Positions 24,726 through 37,301 of a DNA stretch of 64,000 bases are shown here, one piece after another; the first letter of the stretch is position 1; every line of letters starts with the position of its first letter. Source of the stretch: Lumnitzera littorea (taxonomy: Eukaryota; Streptophyta; Magnoliopsida; Myrtales; Combretaceae); NCBI GenBank assembly GCA_024138015.1, contig JAMXBB010000010.1, positions 9,135,653-9,199,652 on the forward strand. Direction: 5' to 3'. The notes under the pieces were generated by a model. That model made no database searches. It saw only the letters and a list, made by a program, of their open reading frames with translations, and was not told where the DNA came from. The position numbers and the translations under genes were made by a program.

Positions 24726-25910
24726 AAATTGGCCTTTCATATATAAGACTTCACCCTAGGATGTATAGGGATATCCCGCTCATCCTTACATAAGGACAAC
24801 TCATTGCATCTTACTCGTAGTGCATAGGTAGCTTCTTGCACAAATGATTAATAAAGTTAGTAGGTAATACAACTTATATGAAAAATTAGCAATACATGTG
24901 AATATTGTTACTGATCTTGCCCTCTTAAACAACCTATAAACAGTGGCTAGCTCACCTCCTAAGTATGTGTAGATTAATAGGTCCGGCTCTATCTATCCTA
25001 TAAACACAAATGAACATGGTTAGTAAACATGAATAATGTGCATATATTTACGCATATACATGAAGTGTAACATAATGCCTATATGGAAATGCAACATTTA
25101 TCTGCCCTATTTGTCTTTAGATACCTCCTCCTATTATGTCCTTCTTGTCTACATACGCTGCATTTAGTTCTATCAAACCACTCCCTAGCATCCATTTCCA
25201 TGTCATATCACTTCAGCTAAGATTTACCCTTTTTACGTAGTAAGTCAATGTTCGGGTAGAGATAAGGGAAGCTAACTTGTAACCAGTTTAGCTCATCATT
25301 AAGTGGGTAGAAATGGGAGAAGTAATGCTCTATTTAGTTTGCCTACTTATACCATGACCTTATTGTCAATTTGTTGTCCACCCTCCTACTCGTTGTAGCT
25401 GCACATGCGTAGGAGCAAGGGATCTTATATATTTACCACTTTTGACACGTGTATGTGCGACCTCTGAAGTCAGCCATATGTGTCCTTCTTCCTCCCTTTA
25501 AGCTTATCTTCGTCATTCAACTACTAGTCAAAATCTTATAAAGACCGTTTTGAAAATTGAATGATATGACTTTATGTGTATTGGCTTGCCCTCTCCATGT
25601 TTCATATGTCTCAAAAGCATAGTCAGTGAAAATCTTACCAGATTCAATTGCCTCTCTAGCATCCTTATATCTCTCCTCTCAGTACGTAATGTAGTTGTAC
25701 AATATCTTCTTAACAAATGCAGTGACGAGTAATCTACATGCCGATTTCAAAACTAAGTTACATATCTTAATAATTTCTTATATTATATATCCAAAATGGT
25801 AATATTTGTCATATGTAAGCATCCACCGATCCGAATCCACATTATCAAACCACTTAGAAGCATCCTCTTTAACTTGTCCTGACTACTCCATAAAGCCTTT
25901 GAATTTTCTT

Positions 25911-26088
25911 TCTTGTGCTTGAACACCTACAAATCAAACAAATTTCTTGTATAATTAGTTTTTGTAGGCTATGTTGAAGTTATTAGCAACGTGCTACTTT
26001 CTTGTGCTTGAACACCTACAAATCAAACAAATTTCTTGTATAATTAGTTTTTGTAGGCTATGTTGAAGTTATTGGCAACGTGCTATAA
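25911..26088. repeat. 89-bp tandem duplication in the transposase region of MULE copy 1
   Basis: Units 25911-25999 and 26000-26088 are nearly identical; one clear difference is ATTAGCAAC against ATTGGCAAC. 89 is not a multiple of three, so the duplication shifts the transposase frame. MULE copy 2 has only one unit at the matching place (about 35205-35295). It is recent relative to the split of the two copies. Confidence 0.92.
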
Positions 26089-28637
26089 GTAGTATCTCTA
26101 AACTACAAACAGAGGCTATTACCCATTTGATGGTTCCTTGTATGCGAAATTGATGCCAGATGCTCTAACAGAGATAAGACATAAGGTTTCCCTCTTTTGG
26201 CCAACTATTTGAACCTTAAGTTTCTATAAGAACTACTCCTAAGTTTCTACTAATTCTATGTCAACTAGGGCAAAAGCCCATGGAACTATTGAATTATCCC
26301 TATCTATGCTGTATGCCACCAACAACTTATAGCCATATCTGCTGTATAAGAAAGTGCCATCGATACAGACAAGAGGTCGGTAGTATTTAAAGGCTTTTAC
26401 ATACGGCTCGAATATCCAAAAACCTACTTAAACTGAGACTTACCTAGCCTCAACTAATTACTCTTCCCCCAATCTACCCATGTCCCTAGACAGCTTACTT
26501 TCATTGTATTTAATAGTCTTAGTAACTCATTGTATGATTGCTCCCAATTACTGTATACCATCTCAATTGCCTTTCTCTTGGTCTCGAAAACCCTCTTATT
26601 GCTTATAGTACATCCATATATATTTTGCACATTTGTTATAAGATTAGGTATCTTCACATTGGGATTATTCCATACACTATTGATAAATAACCTTGCCATG
26701 ATGTTGCTATCAATTCAAGGGTGGTCCTGGTTCATCATAAGGTTCAAACAAGTATACTTTTCCTCTAGAATTGTGATTTTGAAAAGACCCTCCACCTTTT
26801 TTAAACATGTTCACAACCTCAACTTACAACCCTCTTCCTTCTTCTTACAATGGACCATGCATACAGTTGACTTCAATATCTTGATATGGAAATCGCAATG
26901 TTTCCTTATGTAAAACAACTTCATTGCGTCTATGAGATCCTTATTAGTGTTGAAACGCATGATGACACTTAAGTCATCGGATGTACTGATGTTAGTGTAC
27001 ATTTTGTTAATGCCTTGCTTAAACGTTATGTATCTGCTATCGTCGTATTAGCTGTTGTAGAATGGATTAGGATCTCTTATAATCCTATCCACTGGCTCAT
27101 TTAATTGTTGAAGGCCTTCAAATTAACTGTTGTGAATTGGTACATGAGTGGGACAACGGGGCATACTTAGGTCGTCTTCGCGAGGGAGCTTGATTAGTAC
27201 ATCACTAATAACAATATCTAGTCTCACCTGGGGTTCTCCCAAATCCTTGTGACCTTCAGTATCGTCATCCTCAAGTCTAACATGATCCCCATTACCATTT
27301 GTAGTTGCTTCCTCTCATCCCTCATTATCGACATATATGTCCATATGCATTCTCTCCACGTATAGATCATGAGACCCTTCGTGTTCGATAATAGGACCTA
27401 ATGCTTTGTTAAGTTGCTCCTTTGCGATATTGACATGCTCGTACTAGGTGAAATTGATGTACAATTCATTTGATGCATTCACATTTGCCTGCTCTACACA
27501 AGTTATCATAAACTACACATGAGGTGTCGGAAGAGTCGGATTGTCCGATTTCTGTATTTCATGCTCAGCCCGAGCACTAAATCCTGTTATGCCTTATGTA
27601 TAGTTCCTGAACACTCCGTTCTCCAAAAGACTCGACCATTTCAATGAAATTCTCAACATCCTTATCGTCTTTAGTAACCATCAATTTATAAGCAACTCTA
27701 ACATTATGAGAAAAAAAAAGGGTGCCTATGCACAATTTTAACTTTACTTGGGTCAACTGTCGCACATCCACTAATTCTTCAAAAGAAATGAGAGAAGTTC
27801 AGATCCTTTTGAATCTTTAGCTTCTCAACGAGCTCCCTATCATATTCCAGCTTCGAGTTACCCATTATAATATTTCCATTCGTATACATAATAACTTTCA
27901 CATAATCTACTATTTCCACCCTAGGAATGCCACCACAAACGAAAGATTTAGACAACATAAAACACTTCAACTATACACTGAGTGACAACTTAACTAAATA
28001 TATAATGTTATCTTGTTAAATTGTATAATATACTACTTAATTTCAACTCATTGATTCTATCGAATACATTGCGGGCACCTAAAAAAATATAACAAATTCA
28101 AAATATATACTAACATTTTCCACGCTCACATTCGTACAACTTATCTATTAAACAATAAAAACGCCTTAGTTTAGACAAAATATAAGAAATTTCCATGAAA
28201 TATAAATAAATTGGAGAACCTGTGGTGCATGCATAACTACTTAATATAAGTAATATATCACCATTTTTTTTAAAAAAAAAAACAATGTAAATTATGGATT
28301 ATTACAAAAAAAAAATCACGATGTAAAGTATGGATTATTACCTGTTTTAGACATTTACCAATATAAAAAAATGGACGAATACATTAACCTTGTGTTTCTT
28401 TTGGTTTCCTCTGCGTTTTCAAAGTTTTAGACTATGAATATGGTGAAAATGATACCAGGTCATGCGGATTTGGGTTTTTATAGTTATACAGCTGTGCCTT
28501 CAGTTTATTGGTAATTACATAGAAGGTGCATGTATCGTATACGCCTTCAATGTAATTTTGAATAGACTGAAAGTGTATACATTATATATGCCTTCAATGC
28601 TAAAAAATAACAAAAAATGAAGATGTATGCTATTTTT

Positions 28638-28696
28638 ATCATGGGGTCATTTTTGATATTATTTTTCTGAAAAGAGTTTGTATTCTTATAAAACTC
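28638..28696. repeat. Right terminal inverted repeat of MULE copy 1
   Basis: Partner of 21509-21567. The immediately following 28697-28706 is the right copy of the CAATTTGGCT target duplication. Confidence 0.9.
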
Positions 28697-29695
28697 CAAT
28701 TTGGCTTACTACAAATCTCCAAAGGCAAGTTGTAATATGGTGCTCCGACACCTTGACTTGACTTATAAGCCATGTCATAAGTTTTATATGAATATGGGTC
28801 CTTTTTCAAAATATTTTTTGGAAAAAGACCCTTTTTGAAAAATATTATCAATATGGTATAGCGAAAGCGCATGCTTATGGTTAATTTTTACACTAAGGGC
28901 GCATGTATTAGAAGTGCCTTCATTGTAAAAGTTTCAAAATTAAGATAATTTGTAATTAAAAATAATTCTTAGTAAACGTAATAATTTCTCCTAATCCCAC
29001 ACAATTAAGTAATGTACTTCCAACCATAAACTACAAACGAAATGGAAAGTTTGGTATAGAAATCGATTGCATAAAATCACAATTGGTGGAACGCCTTAAC
29101 AAAGATAGTAAGTGGGGAAGAAATCGGCATATGGAATGATCATTCAATGACCATACAAGTTAGTTATAGAAAAAAATTATTTAGAAATTGTAATGCCAAG
29201 GTAAATAAATAATGCATTGAACTGCAATCTCTAATGAAAAGTAAATTGTATTTCAAATAATTAGTATATATACAAAATTTGTCATGACTCGATGTTAACG
29301 TCAATGCAATGACCAAAAAAGGAGAAAAGAAAAAAATAGACAAAACATATCTACTATCGCTTACGCCATGTGAAGGTTCTTATGGTACAAGAAAGAAGTG
29401 AATACCCCCATTTATCCTATGACTACATAAGCTAAGATGGTAGATCGTTGAGATTAAGTTCCCTAAGAGGAACTGGGTTGGCTAGAAGGATTGGATGCAG
29501 TTGAGTGATGCCCTCACTTATGGATGACTATGTAGGGGTGGAACATCGCTTTTAAAGTATTGGTGGAGTCGTAAGATCAAGATGTTATGAGAACTCGAGA
29601 GTCATGTAAGAGCTAGATCCAATCCTAGAGCTGGATTCGACTCCTGAGGTGAAGGCAACTCCTAACTCGAGGATTGTGTTATATCCCCTACCGAT

Positions 29696-32600
29696 CTACC
29701 ATAAGTTAATGGAATGATGCCCATGTAGTGGGATATCATCGTCGAGGTCTGCCCAATGACGTCCCAATTGAGTTATGCCTCCTTAAACTATGGCTCTGGC
29801 CCTAAGTGGTGCAAGAAGAGCCGGTACATCCTTGTCGGCAAGTGGTCCCTACTCCCCACCATGGTCTAATGGGGTAGCTCATGTATGCCTTCTTATTGTG
29901 GGTAAAGGATGAGGTTACTGTGCTGATGAACAAAATGAAGTACCCCATCTGCAATACCTAGTGCTGTAGGATGATTAGGTACTAGTCACACTCTCTTAAG
30001 CGAGTCTATCTAAAATAAGTAGAAAAATAATTATCAATATATATGATAGCAAGTATGTATGAGTGTAAAAAACTAATGGACAATTTTAGATGAACTTATT
30101 AGCCAACCGATGATAGCTCCTTAGTGTGTAATGTTACGCTGGGTGATCTGTCTTTACCACGGTTAGTAACTTTCATCAACCCTTTAAGGACCCTAGATGT
30201 GTATTAAGAATCCATGTCTCTGTCCCCAAGCTTGGATGTATGTAGAGTACATGTTGATCCAGTCAACATCCATCTTACCTTGGAGGTTCAGTTAGTAGAG
30301 TTGCTCAGAGGTGTTAACCTCCTGTGAAGGGTACCGATATCCACCAAACTGCCAAACGACATGGTTTAGAAAACACCATTCAATGATGTGAAAACATATA
30401 AGTGGTACTTGGGCAGTCCAAATGTGTCGCCTAGCAATATAGAAGTAAAGTAGCAATTATAGCAGCTCCTTTGTATAAGGCTCTCAAACAACCTAACAGG
30501 CACAAAAAAAGAAAAGAAAAGAAATAATCAACGAAACAATGAGGATTAGCACTTACTTCCAATAGAAGGATAGCAAAGAAGATAACTTATCATATCATAC
30601 CTGCTGTATCGTCTACAGATCAAACGCTATGCGGTATACATCTACTACATGCATTGGATGCTGAGTAGTATCCTATACTATCCTTTATCTGGCCATCGAT
30701 GGCTTATCCCTATTGATGATAAACCTGTATCGATTAAGGGGGGTGATATGTAGGAATCTATCCCAAGTCCATACCTGAAGTAAAATCACGACTCCTTTAA
30801 GCTCATGGCTTTGGATGACAAGGCAGAGCATAGCTATCGGTAATGCTAAGCAAGCGCCGCCCCAGTTAAACTGCCCAACTACAAAAAAGTCCTCTAGCAA
30901 TGGTAGGGACATCAGGTGAATAAGACTGGAGGATTTATTATAAATTCTCCCATCAGGCTGAGTATGTACGCGTGCTTGTACTGTTAAACCGTCTTGTCAT
31001 CTGCCCTACAGGAAAGTACCCGGAAGTGCTCCCGTAACCATGTCATAGATAAACAAGCACCCCTCATCTGAACAGGCCTTACGCTCAGCAGTCTCTCCCT
31101 TACGTTGGCCCAACTCTCCTCATCATCTATCTCTATCTAACTTACATTGCGAAACCCTCAACTGGAAGTCCAAGCTGGACCTCAACATCTTGTAATATGA
31201 TGGTTGCCTCTCTAGTGGGTAGGTGAAACATATGTATCTCAAGCCTTTATCTCTTAACTAGAGTCATAATCAAATGCCAGTCTAACATATTAAATGGAAG
31301 CTGTACAACTCCTCAAAACCCAGTCCTTCGTATGTAAGGCTCTACCCTAAGACGTATAGGAATATCCTGCTCATCTTTACGTAATGATATCTTGTTGCGC
31401 CATACTCATAATGCATAGATAGCCTCCTATACAAACATTCAATGAAGTTAGCAAGTAACACATCTTTAATAAAAAATTTGATTGTAAATGATAGTGACAT
31501 TACTTACCCTGCCCTCCTAGATGGCTTGTGAACGGTGACTGGCCTACTTCATAAGTACGCATGGATAATAGATCCCGGCTCTATCTATCCTATGAACACA
31601 TACAAACATATTTAGTAGATAAAAAAAAAATTATACATCTCATTATACTTATACATGCATTATAATATAATGCCTAGATAGAAAAGGAATATGTATTGGC
31701 CATATTAATCTCCGAACACCTCCTCCTATTATGTTTTTCCTGTTACATGCGCTGCATCTAGTTTTGTCCGACCGCTCTCGAATGTCCATCTCTATGTGAT
31801 ATTGCTTACGCCTAGGTTTACCTTTCTTTTGTAGTAAGTCAATGTTTGAATGGAGCTAAGGGAACCTAACTTACAACTAGTTCAACTCATCACTAATTGA
31901 ATAGAAAGGAGTTCGGTAACAATCTATCTGGTTTGCCTACTTATACCATGGCCTTATTGTAGATTTGCTGTCTACCCTTATACTCACTGTAACAACATAT
32001 GCATAGGAGTAGAGGATCTTATATATTTGCTACTTCTGATAAGTGCATGTGCAAGCCCTAAAGTTAATTATATGTGTCCTTCATCCTCCCTTTAAGCCGG
32101 TTCTTGTCATTTGACTGCCAGTTAAAATCTCAAAAAGATCATTTTAGAAACTGAATGAAATGACTTTATGTGCACTTGCTCACCTCATCCATGTTTCATA
32201 CATCTTTAGAGTGTAATCAGTGTTGATTTTATTAGAATCGATTGCTTCCTTGGCGTCTTTATGCCTGTCCTCCTATTAGGTAACATAGTTTTAAAATATC
32301 TTCTTCACTAATGCAGCAATGAGTAATTCATGTGCTAATTTCAAAACAAAGTTATAATTGACAATATTTGATGTCTGTATCCAAAACGGTAATAATTGTC
32401 GAGCCTAGTTTTTCACCCTTCTAATTCTTTTTATGAAATTAGGTTTTCTCTAAACTGATTAGTACTAAACCCAACCCGTTTAATACTGATCTTTCACCAG
32501 GGTTTAAAGAAAATCATTTTTTTTTCAATTTGAAAAGATTTGGAGTTACCACCCGACTGGAGTCAGAAAAAGGGGTTAAATTATAATCAATTGGGTGGAT

Positions 32601-35600
32601 TGGTTATAATTTAGCTATCAGTATGTCGATTAAAAAATCAATTTATAAATATGGCTTTTTCAAAAATCAAAGAATCTAAATCCAGGGGTTAGGACTTTTA
32701 AACCCTTATGGGTACCATTGACTTTCCCAAATTAACTTTAATCTTAAAAATCACCTTTTTATTTAATGAGATGAAACTCAATTTAACTATTCTAATTAGA
32801 CAAATGAAATAATCTAAATAAAAGAAAAAAGGAAAATTAGGTTTTTCTCATTTTTATTGTCGTTTCGTAAGTGCCTACGTACCTGCTATTCGATATCAAA
32901 CGTATGTAGTTCTTTTTTTGTAAAAACTTTAGTGGATTAGTTTTGTTTTAATTTGAAAACAATCGAGTTTACGTTTTACTCAATTTTGATATATTTAAGA
33001 AAAATTCCTAAAACGTCTTAATCGGTTTCTCATTTTTAAAAACTCTAAAATAGTCCTAATTTGGAAAGAGGTCTACTTATTTTCACTTATTTTTAGAAAA
33101 TCAATTTTTCTAAGTGATTAATCTTATTTTATTTATTTTATCCCTTTTTTTTGTTTATTTAATTCATTTATTATTTATTATGGCTTATTTATTTTTATTT
33201 AAACTAGTAACAAAAAATAATAAAGTTACCTTTCTTTTTTCTTTTTTTTTTCTTTTACATTTACATTTGGAGGTAAATAAAAAATAAAAAATAAAACAAA
33301 AGAATAACAAAATCAATAATAAATAAACAAACTAAACAAAAACAAGACAAACAAAATTTAAAAAAAAAAAGAAACCAAAATAAATAAAAAAGGGTCTGGA
33401 CCAGAAAGAGGATGCACGGGTCGGACCTGGGTAGGTCGGGTCGAGTTTGGGTCGCGGATGGAAAGAAAGCAGCACCGCATGTGGGGAAGCTCTAAGCGTT
33501 TTCCAACCACCTAAACAACGTAGAAAAGGGATTTTAGTGAGTATCTTATTGGATTTATGGGGGGTTGGCGAAGTGTCAAGACCAATGGAGTTCGAGTTGG
33601 TGGTTTTCGGATGTTGGCCATGGGTAGCGGTGGTGATTTGGCCATACGGAGTTTATTGGGTATGATTAGTCAGTTGAGGTAGGGGTTTTGGAGAGTGGGG
33701 AGTTTAGTTGTGTGGCTAGTTTGGGTCGAAGACAACTGAGGGTGGTGGTTCAAGGAAAAAGAGGGGTAGTAGCTAGGGTTTGATGGACAGTGTTTGGTTG
33801 AGTTACTACGAGATGCGGTGGTGGTTGTGTCTGGTACTATTTGAAAGCTAGGAATGTAAGGGTTGTGATTAAGGTAGTAGTGTTCCTCGAAGGTAGCTAA
33901 AGAGAGAGAGCCGAAGAGAGAAGGAGTGTTCGGTGTGTGTAGAGAGAGAAAGTAAGAGAGAGAGAGTAGTTGTAAGTGAATTAGCTGCTCATGAGTGGCT
34001 GTGTATGATTGTGTGAGATCCCTCAACACCATTTTATACTTAAATTGTTCCTAGAAAACATAGAAAGCTTGGATTTGATTTTGAATGTAAATGTCGAGAT
34101 TTCAATTTTTTTCTAACTTAAGAGTTCGACTTAAATTCGTTTTTTACCGAATTTGGACTAGTTAGTAGGTCCGATTCATAGTAGGTTATGTGCTTAACAG
34201 GATTAAAGCGAGAAACTAGTGAGTGCATGCAGAATTTGTATGGAAATTGAAGCTAAAGTGAAGGGGTTGGGTGTTCTTAAGTCGAGAAAGGGGGAGAAAA
34301 TTTGGGGAAAGTGAGGGAAAGAGAAGAAAACGAAGGGAAAAGGAAGGAAGGGGAGGTAAAAAGGGGCTGATGTAGTGCTAATGTGGTGCTACGTTAGCCG
34401 TACTGTCCAATCTTGACATGCTATGTGTCATTCGTGACATGTAGCAATTGACGTGGTACACCACGCGGATGCCATGTGGCTCCACGTTAGCAGGGCTGTC
34501 AAATTCAAGTGTGTCACGTGTCAGGACATAACGCAATCAGATCCTGACACATGGTAGTTCCTGATGTGATTGAAAACAAAAAATAAAAAAAAAAAGGCCT
34601 TCTTGCCTTTGCTAAGTTTTAAACCCAAAACCTCATGCTTAATGCAAATGTTATGTCCATAGTTGGCCTGTATCTTTTCGGTCAGCTTGAGCTAAATTTA
34701 AATCAAAGCCCAAGTTCAATGACCCAACTTTTAAACTAAAATTAAAATCTATCTTAATAACATGTTATTTTTAAAAATCTTTATTTAAATTTAATTTTTC
34801 TACTTTTTTGTAATTTTTCAAATTTCTAAACTTTTAAACTTCATTTTCTAATTTTTTTATCTTTTTAGGGTTTCTTTTTTAAATTTATTTTTTTGTGCTT
34901 TTTCTTGTTATTGAAATTTTTTGTCTTTTTCCATGATTCTTATTTTTTCTAAATTTCTTGATTTTTTTGGGTTTTCTTTAATTCCCTATTTTTGATTTTT
35001 TTTTTCTAATTTAGGGCCTACTGAGAAAAGAAAAAAAGATAATAAAAATGAAATAAATAAAAAAACAAGTAAAGGGGGCAAAAATTAGGTATCTACAATA
35101 TCCATCATATGCAAGCGTCCATCTGTCCAAATCAATATTATCGAACCACGTGGGAGTGTTCTCCTTAGCATGTGCCAATTACTTTATGAAACATTTGAAT
35201 TTTCTTTCCTATGCCTAAACACCTACAAACCATATAAGTTTCTTACACAATTGATTTTTGTGAATTGTGTTGAAGTTATTAGTAATATGTCGCAGACGGT
35301 ATCTCTAAATTGTAAACCGTAGCTACTAACCTATTGATGGTTCTTTGTCTATGGAATTAATACCGGATGCTCTATTGGATATAAGACATAAGGTTTCCCC
35401 CTTCTGGTTGATTACATGCACTTTAAGCTTTTGTAGGAACCACCCTTAGGTTTCTGCTGATTCTGTGTCAATAAGATTAAAGGCTAATTGAACTATTGAA
35501 TTGTTTTTATCTATGCTGCAAGTTATCAACAACTTATGCCTATATTTTCTGTGTAAGAATGTGCCATCGACATATACAATGGGTCGACAGTATTTGAAGG

Positions 35601-37170
35601 CTTCTACATACGGCCCGAATGTTCAGAAAACTCACTTAAACTGGGACTTACCTTGCTTTGGCAAACTACTTTAGCTTCAATCCAGTTGTGTTCCTGGATT
35701 GCTCAACTTCATTGGATTTAATAGTATTAGCAACTCATTATACAATTTCTTCTAGTTACCGTATACTATCTTAAAGCCTTATTCTTGGCCTTAAAAACTC
35801 TTATATTACTTACTGTATATTTGTATATATTTTGCATGTTAACTGCAAGATCAGATATTTTAACATTAAGGTTTTTCTGTATACTATTGATGAAGAGCCT
35901 AGCCATTATGTTGCTGTCGAGTTGAGGATGATCTTGGTTCATTATCGAGTTAACATAAGTGTGCAGACCTTCTATAATTGTTATTTTAAAAAAACTCTTT
36001 ACTTTCTTCAAACAAGCCTATAGCCTCCACTTACAATCCTATTCTTTCTTGTTACAGCAGACTGTGTATATGGTCGATTTTGAAATGTCCACATGAAAAT
36101 CACAATAGTTTTTTAGGTGGAATGACTTCACCGCATCTATGAGATCCTTTTTCGTGTTGAAAAGCATATTGACACTTAAGTCATTGGAACTGCTAATGTT
36201 GCTGTATATTTTATTAACATCTCTCTCAAATGTTATGTAGTTGTTGCCATTTTACTGGCCGTTGTAAAATGGAGCGAGATCTCTCATAAGCCTGTCCATC
36301 GGTTCATTTATTTGCGAAAAGTCTTGAAACTGCCTATTAGACAATACTTCACCAGTGCGACAATGGGGCTTGCTTAGGCCATCTTTGAGAAATGGCCGTA
36401 CTAGCATGCTGCTCTCAACAACATATGGTCTTACTTAGGGCTCTCCTAAATCCTTAGCATGGTTATTTTCGAGGCTAACATCATCATCATCGCCATCCCC
36501 ATTGCCTTATCCTACTCATCATTATTGATATTTATGTTCATGTGTATTTTCTTTACATACAAATCATAAAACTCTTTGTGTTTGATAATGGGACCCAATG
36601 CTTCGTTAAGTTACTCTTGTATAATATTCTTGTGCTCGTATTCATAGAAATCCATGTATGGTTCATTTAATAGATCCATGTTTGTTTACTTACTTTGTAG
36701 TGGTCATTATTAAATGCACATTGGGATTCGGAAGGGTTGGATTGTCTGGCCCATATATTTCATACTCGTCTTAGGCACTTGATTTCCCAATGTACCTTAT
36801 GTACACTTCCTAAATACTCTATTCCCCAAAAGACTTGATCATCTAAATGAAATTCTTAACATCTTTATTGTTTCTAATGTGCATCAACTTATAGGCAACT
36901 TTAGTATCATGGAAAAAAAGTGATACTTGTACACGAGTTCGACACCACTCGGGTTAACTCCGGTGTATTAACAAATTCTCCAACTGAAATAAGAGAAGTT
37001 CGAATCCTTCTTAATCTTCAACTTCTTAACAGGCTCCCTATTATACTTTGCCCCCTAGTTACCCATTACAATATTTCTATTTGTACAGATGATAACTTTC
37101 ACGTAATTTACCATTTCCAAGCTAGTAATGCTACGATGAACTGAGTATTTAGATGATATTAAAAACTTCG
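29696..37170 (-). pseudogene. Decayed transposase-PMD gene of MULE copy 2
   Basis: Same order as copy 1 on the minus strand, interrupted by the solo LTR at 32397-35097. Recognisable pieces: NVKISDLAVNMQNIYKYTVS (36011-35766, pre-catalytic segment); a second-Asp box LCLISNRASG, with Asn (35374-35376) where the family has Asp; a zinc-knuckle start RCSACNR (about 31730-31770) followed by a frameshift; and a PMD segment MSLPLLEDFFVVGQFNWGGA with VVILLQVWTWDRF (30912-30685). The end is DDDIPLHGHHSINLW then stop at 29696, close to the copy-1 C-terminus. The N-terminal start Met is lost. Both copies lack the second catalytic Asp, with different substitutions. Confidence 0.8.
32397..35097 (-). mobile_element. 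Solo LTR (about 2.7 kb, Ogre/Tat-like) inserted in MULE copy 2
   Basis: The sequence that continues in copy 1 as GGTAATATTTGTCATATG (near 25796) is broken in copy 2 by 2701 bp with TG...CA ends. On the minus strand it starts TGTAGATACCTAATTTTTG and ends AGGCTCGACA. An internal GGTACGTAGGCA motif (minus, near 32875-32886) is a phrase I associate with Ogre/Tat-type LTRs. No gag, pol or second LTR is present, so it is a solo LTR left by LTR-LTR recombination. Flanking 5-mers ATAAT (32392-32396) and ATATC (35098-35102) match only 3 of 5. Open frames inside, such as 33447-33665, have no homology and are treated as chance. Confidence 0.75.
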
Positions 37171-37301
37171 TCTATATATCGAGTGATAACTTTGTACAGA
37201 TAATAACTTTCACGTAATTTACCATTTCCAAGCTAGTAATGCTACGATGAACTGAGTATTTAGATGATATTAAAAACTTCATCTATATATTGAGTGATAA
37301 C
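37080..37301. repeat. 111-bp tandem duplication in MULE copy 2
   Basis: Units 37080-37190 and 37191-37301 both begin TTTGTACAGAT and differ at about three positions. They cover the N-terminal end of the decayed transposase gene. 111 is a multiple of three, so it would add 37 residues if the frame were open. Confidence 0.92.

Larger units (their letters stand above)
22809..27970 (-). pseudogene. Decayed MuDR-type transposase fused to a plant mobile domain (MULE copy 1)
   Basis: Read on the minus strand from 27970 downward. The N-terminal module (27970-27579) begins MKCFMLSKSF. A MuDR DNA-binding-like segment at 27002-26811 has DLIDAMKLFYIRKHCDFHIK. A pre-catalytic segment with NVKIPNLITNVQNIYG is at 26699-26454. 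The MULE catalytic core near 26390-26220 reads CIDGTFLYSRYGYKLLVAYS, so the first catalytic Asp is kept. The second-Asp box reads LCLISVRASG (26155-26184), with Val (26167-26169) where the family has Asp. A zinc knuckle near 25110-25175 reads KCSVCRQEGHNRRRY, with Tyr in place of the last Cys. A plant mobile domain follows from about 24725 to 23690. The end is HGRGDHNDDVPLHRRHSIEL then stop. Several stops and an 89-bp tandem duplication break the frame. Not functional. Confidence 0.85.
21509..28696 (-). mobile_element. MULE copy 1: Mutator-like element carrying transposase plus plant mobile domain
   Basis: A 7188-bp element with all boundary marks. Terminal inverted repeats of about 58 bp start GAGTTGTATACAAATACAAG on the left and GAGTTTTATAAGAATACAAA on the right (read inward). 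A perfect 10-bp target duplication, CAATTTGGCT, sits immediately outside at 21499-21508 and 28697-28706; MULEs typically make 9-11 bp duplications. Inside, the minus strand holds a decayed MuDR-type transposase joined to a zinc knuckle and a plant mobile domain (22809-27970). The left subterminal region has been invaded by an hAT MITE (21906-22240). Both subterminal regions contain repeated GCCTTCAATG-like motifs. The perfect target duplication implies that this copy inserted later than its neighbour, copy 2. Confidence 0.9.

Noticed and set aside
33447..34032. Open frames (72 and 120 codons) inside the solo LTR
   Set aside because: They lie within a non-coding LTR and have low-complexity or unrecognised sequence.
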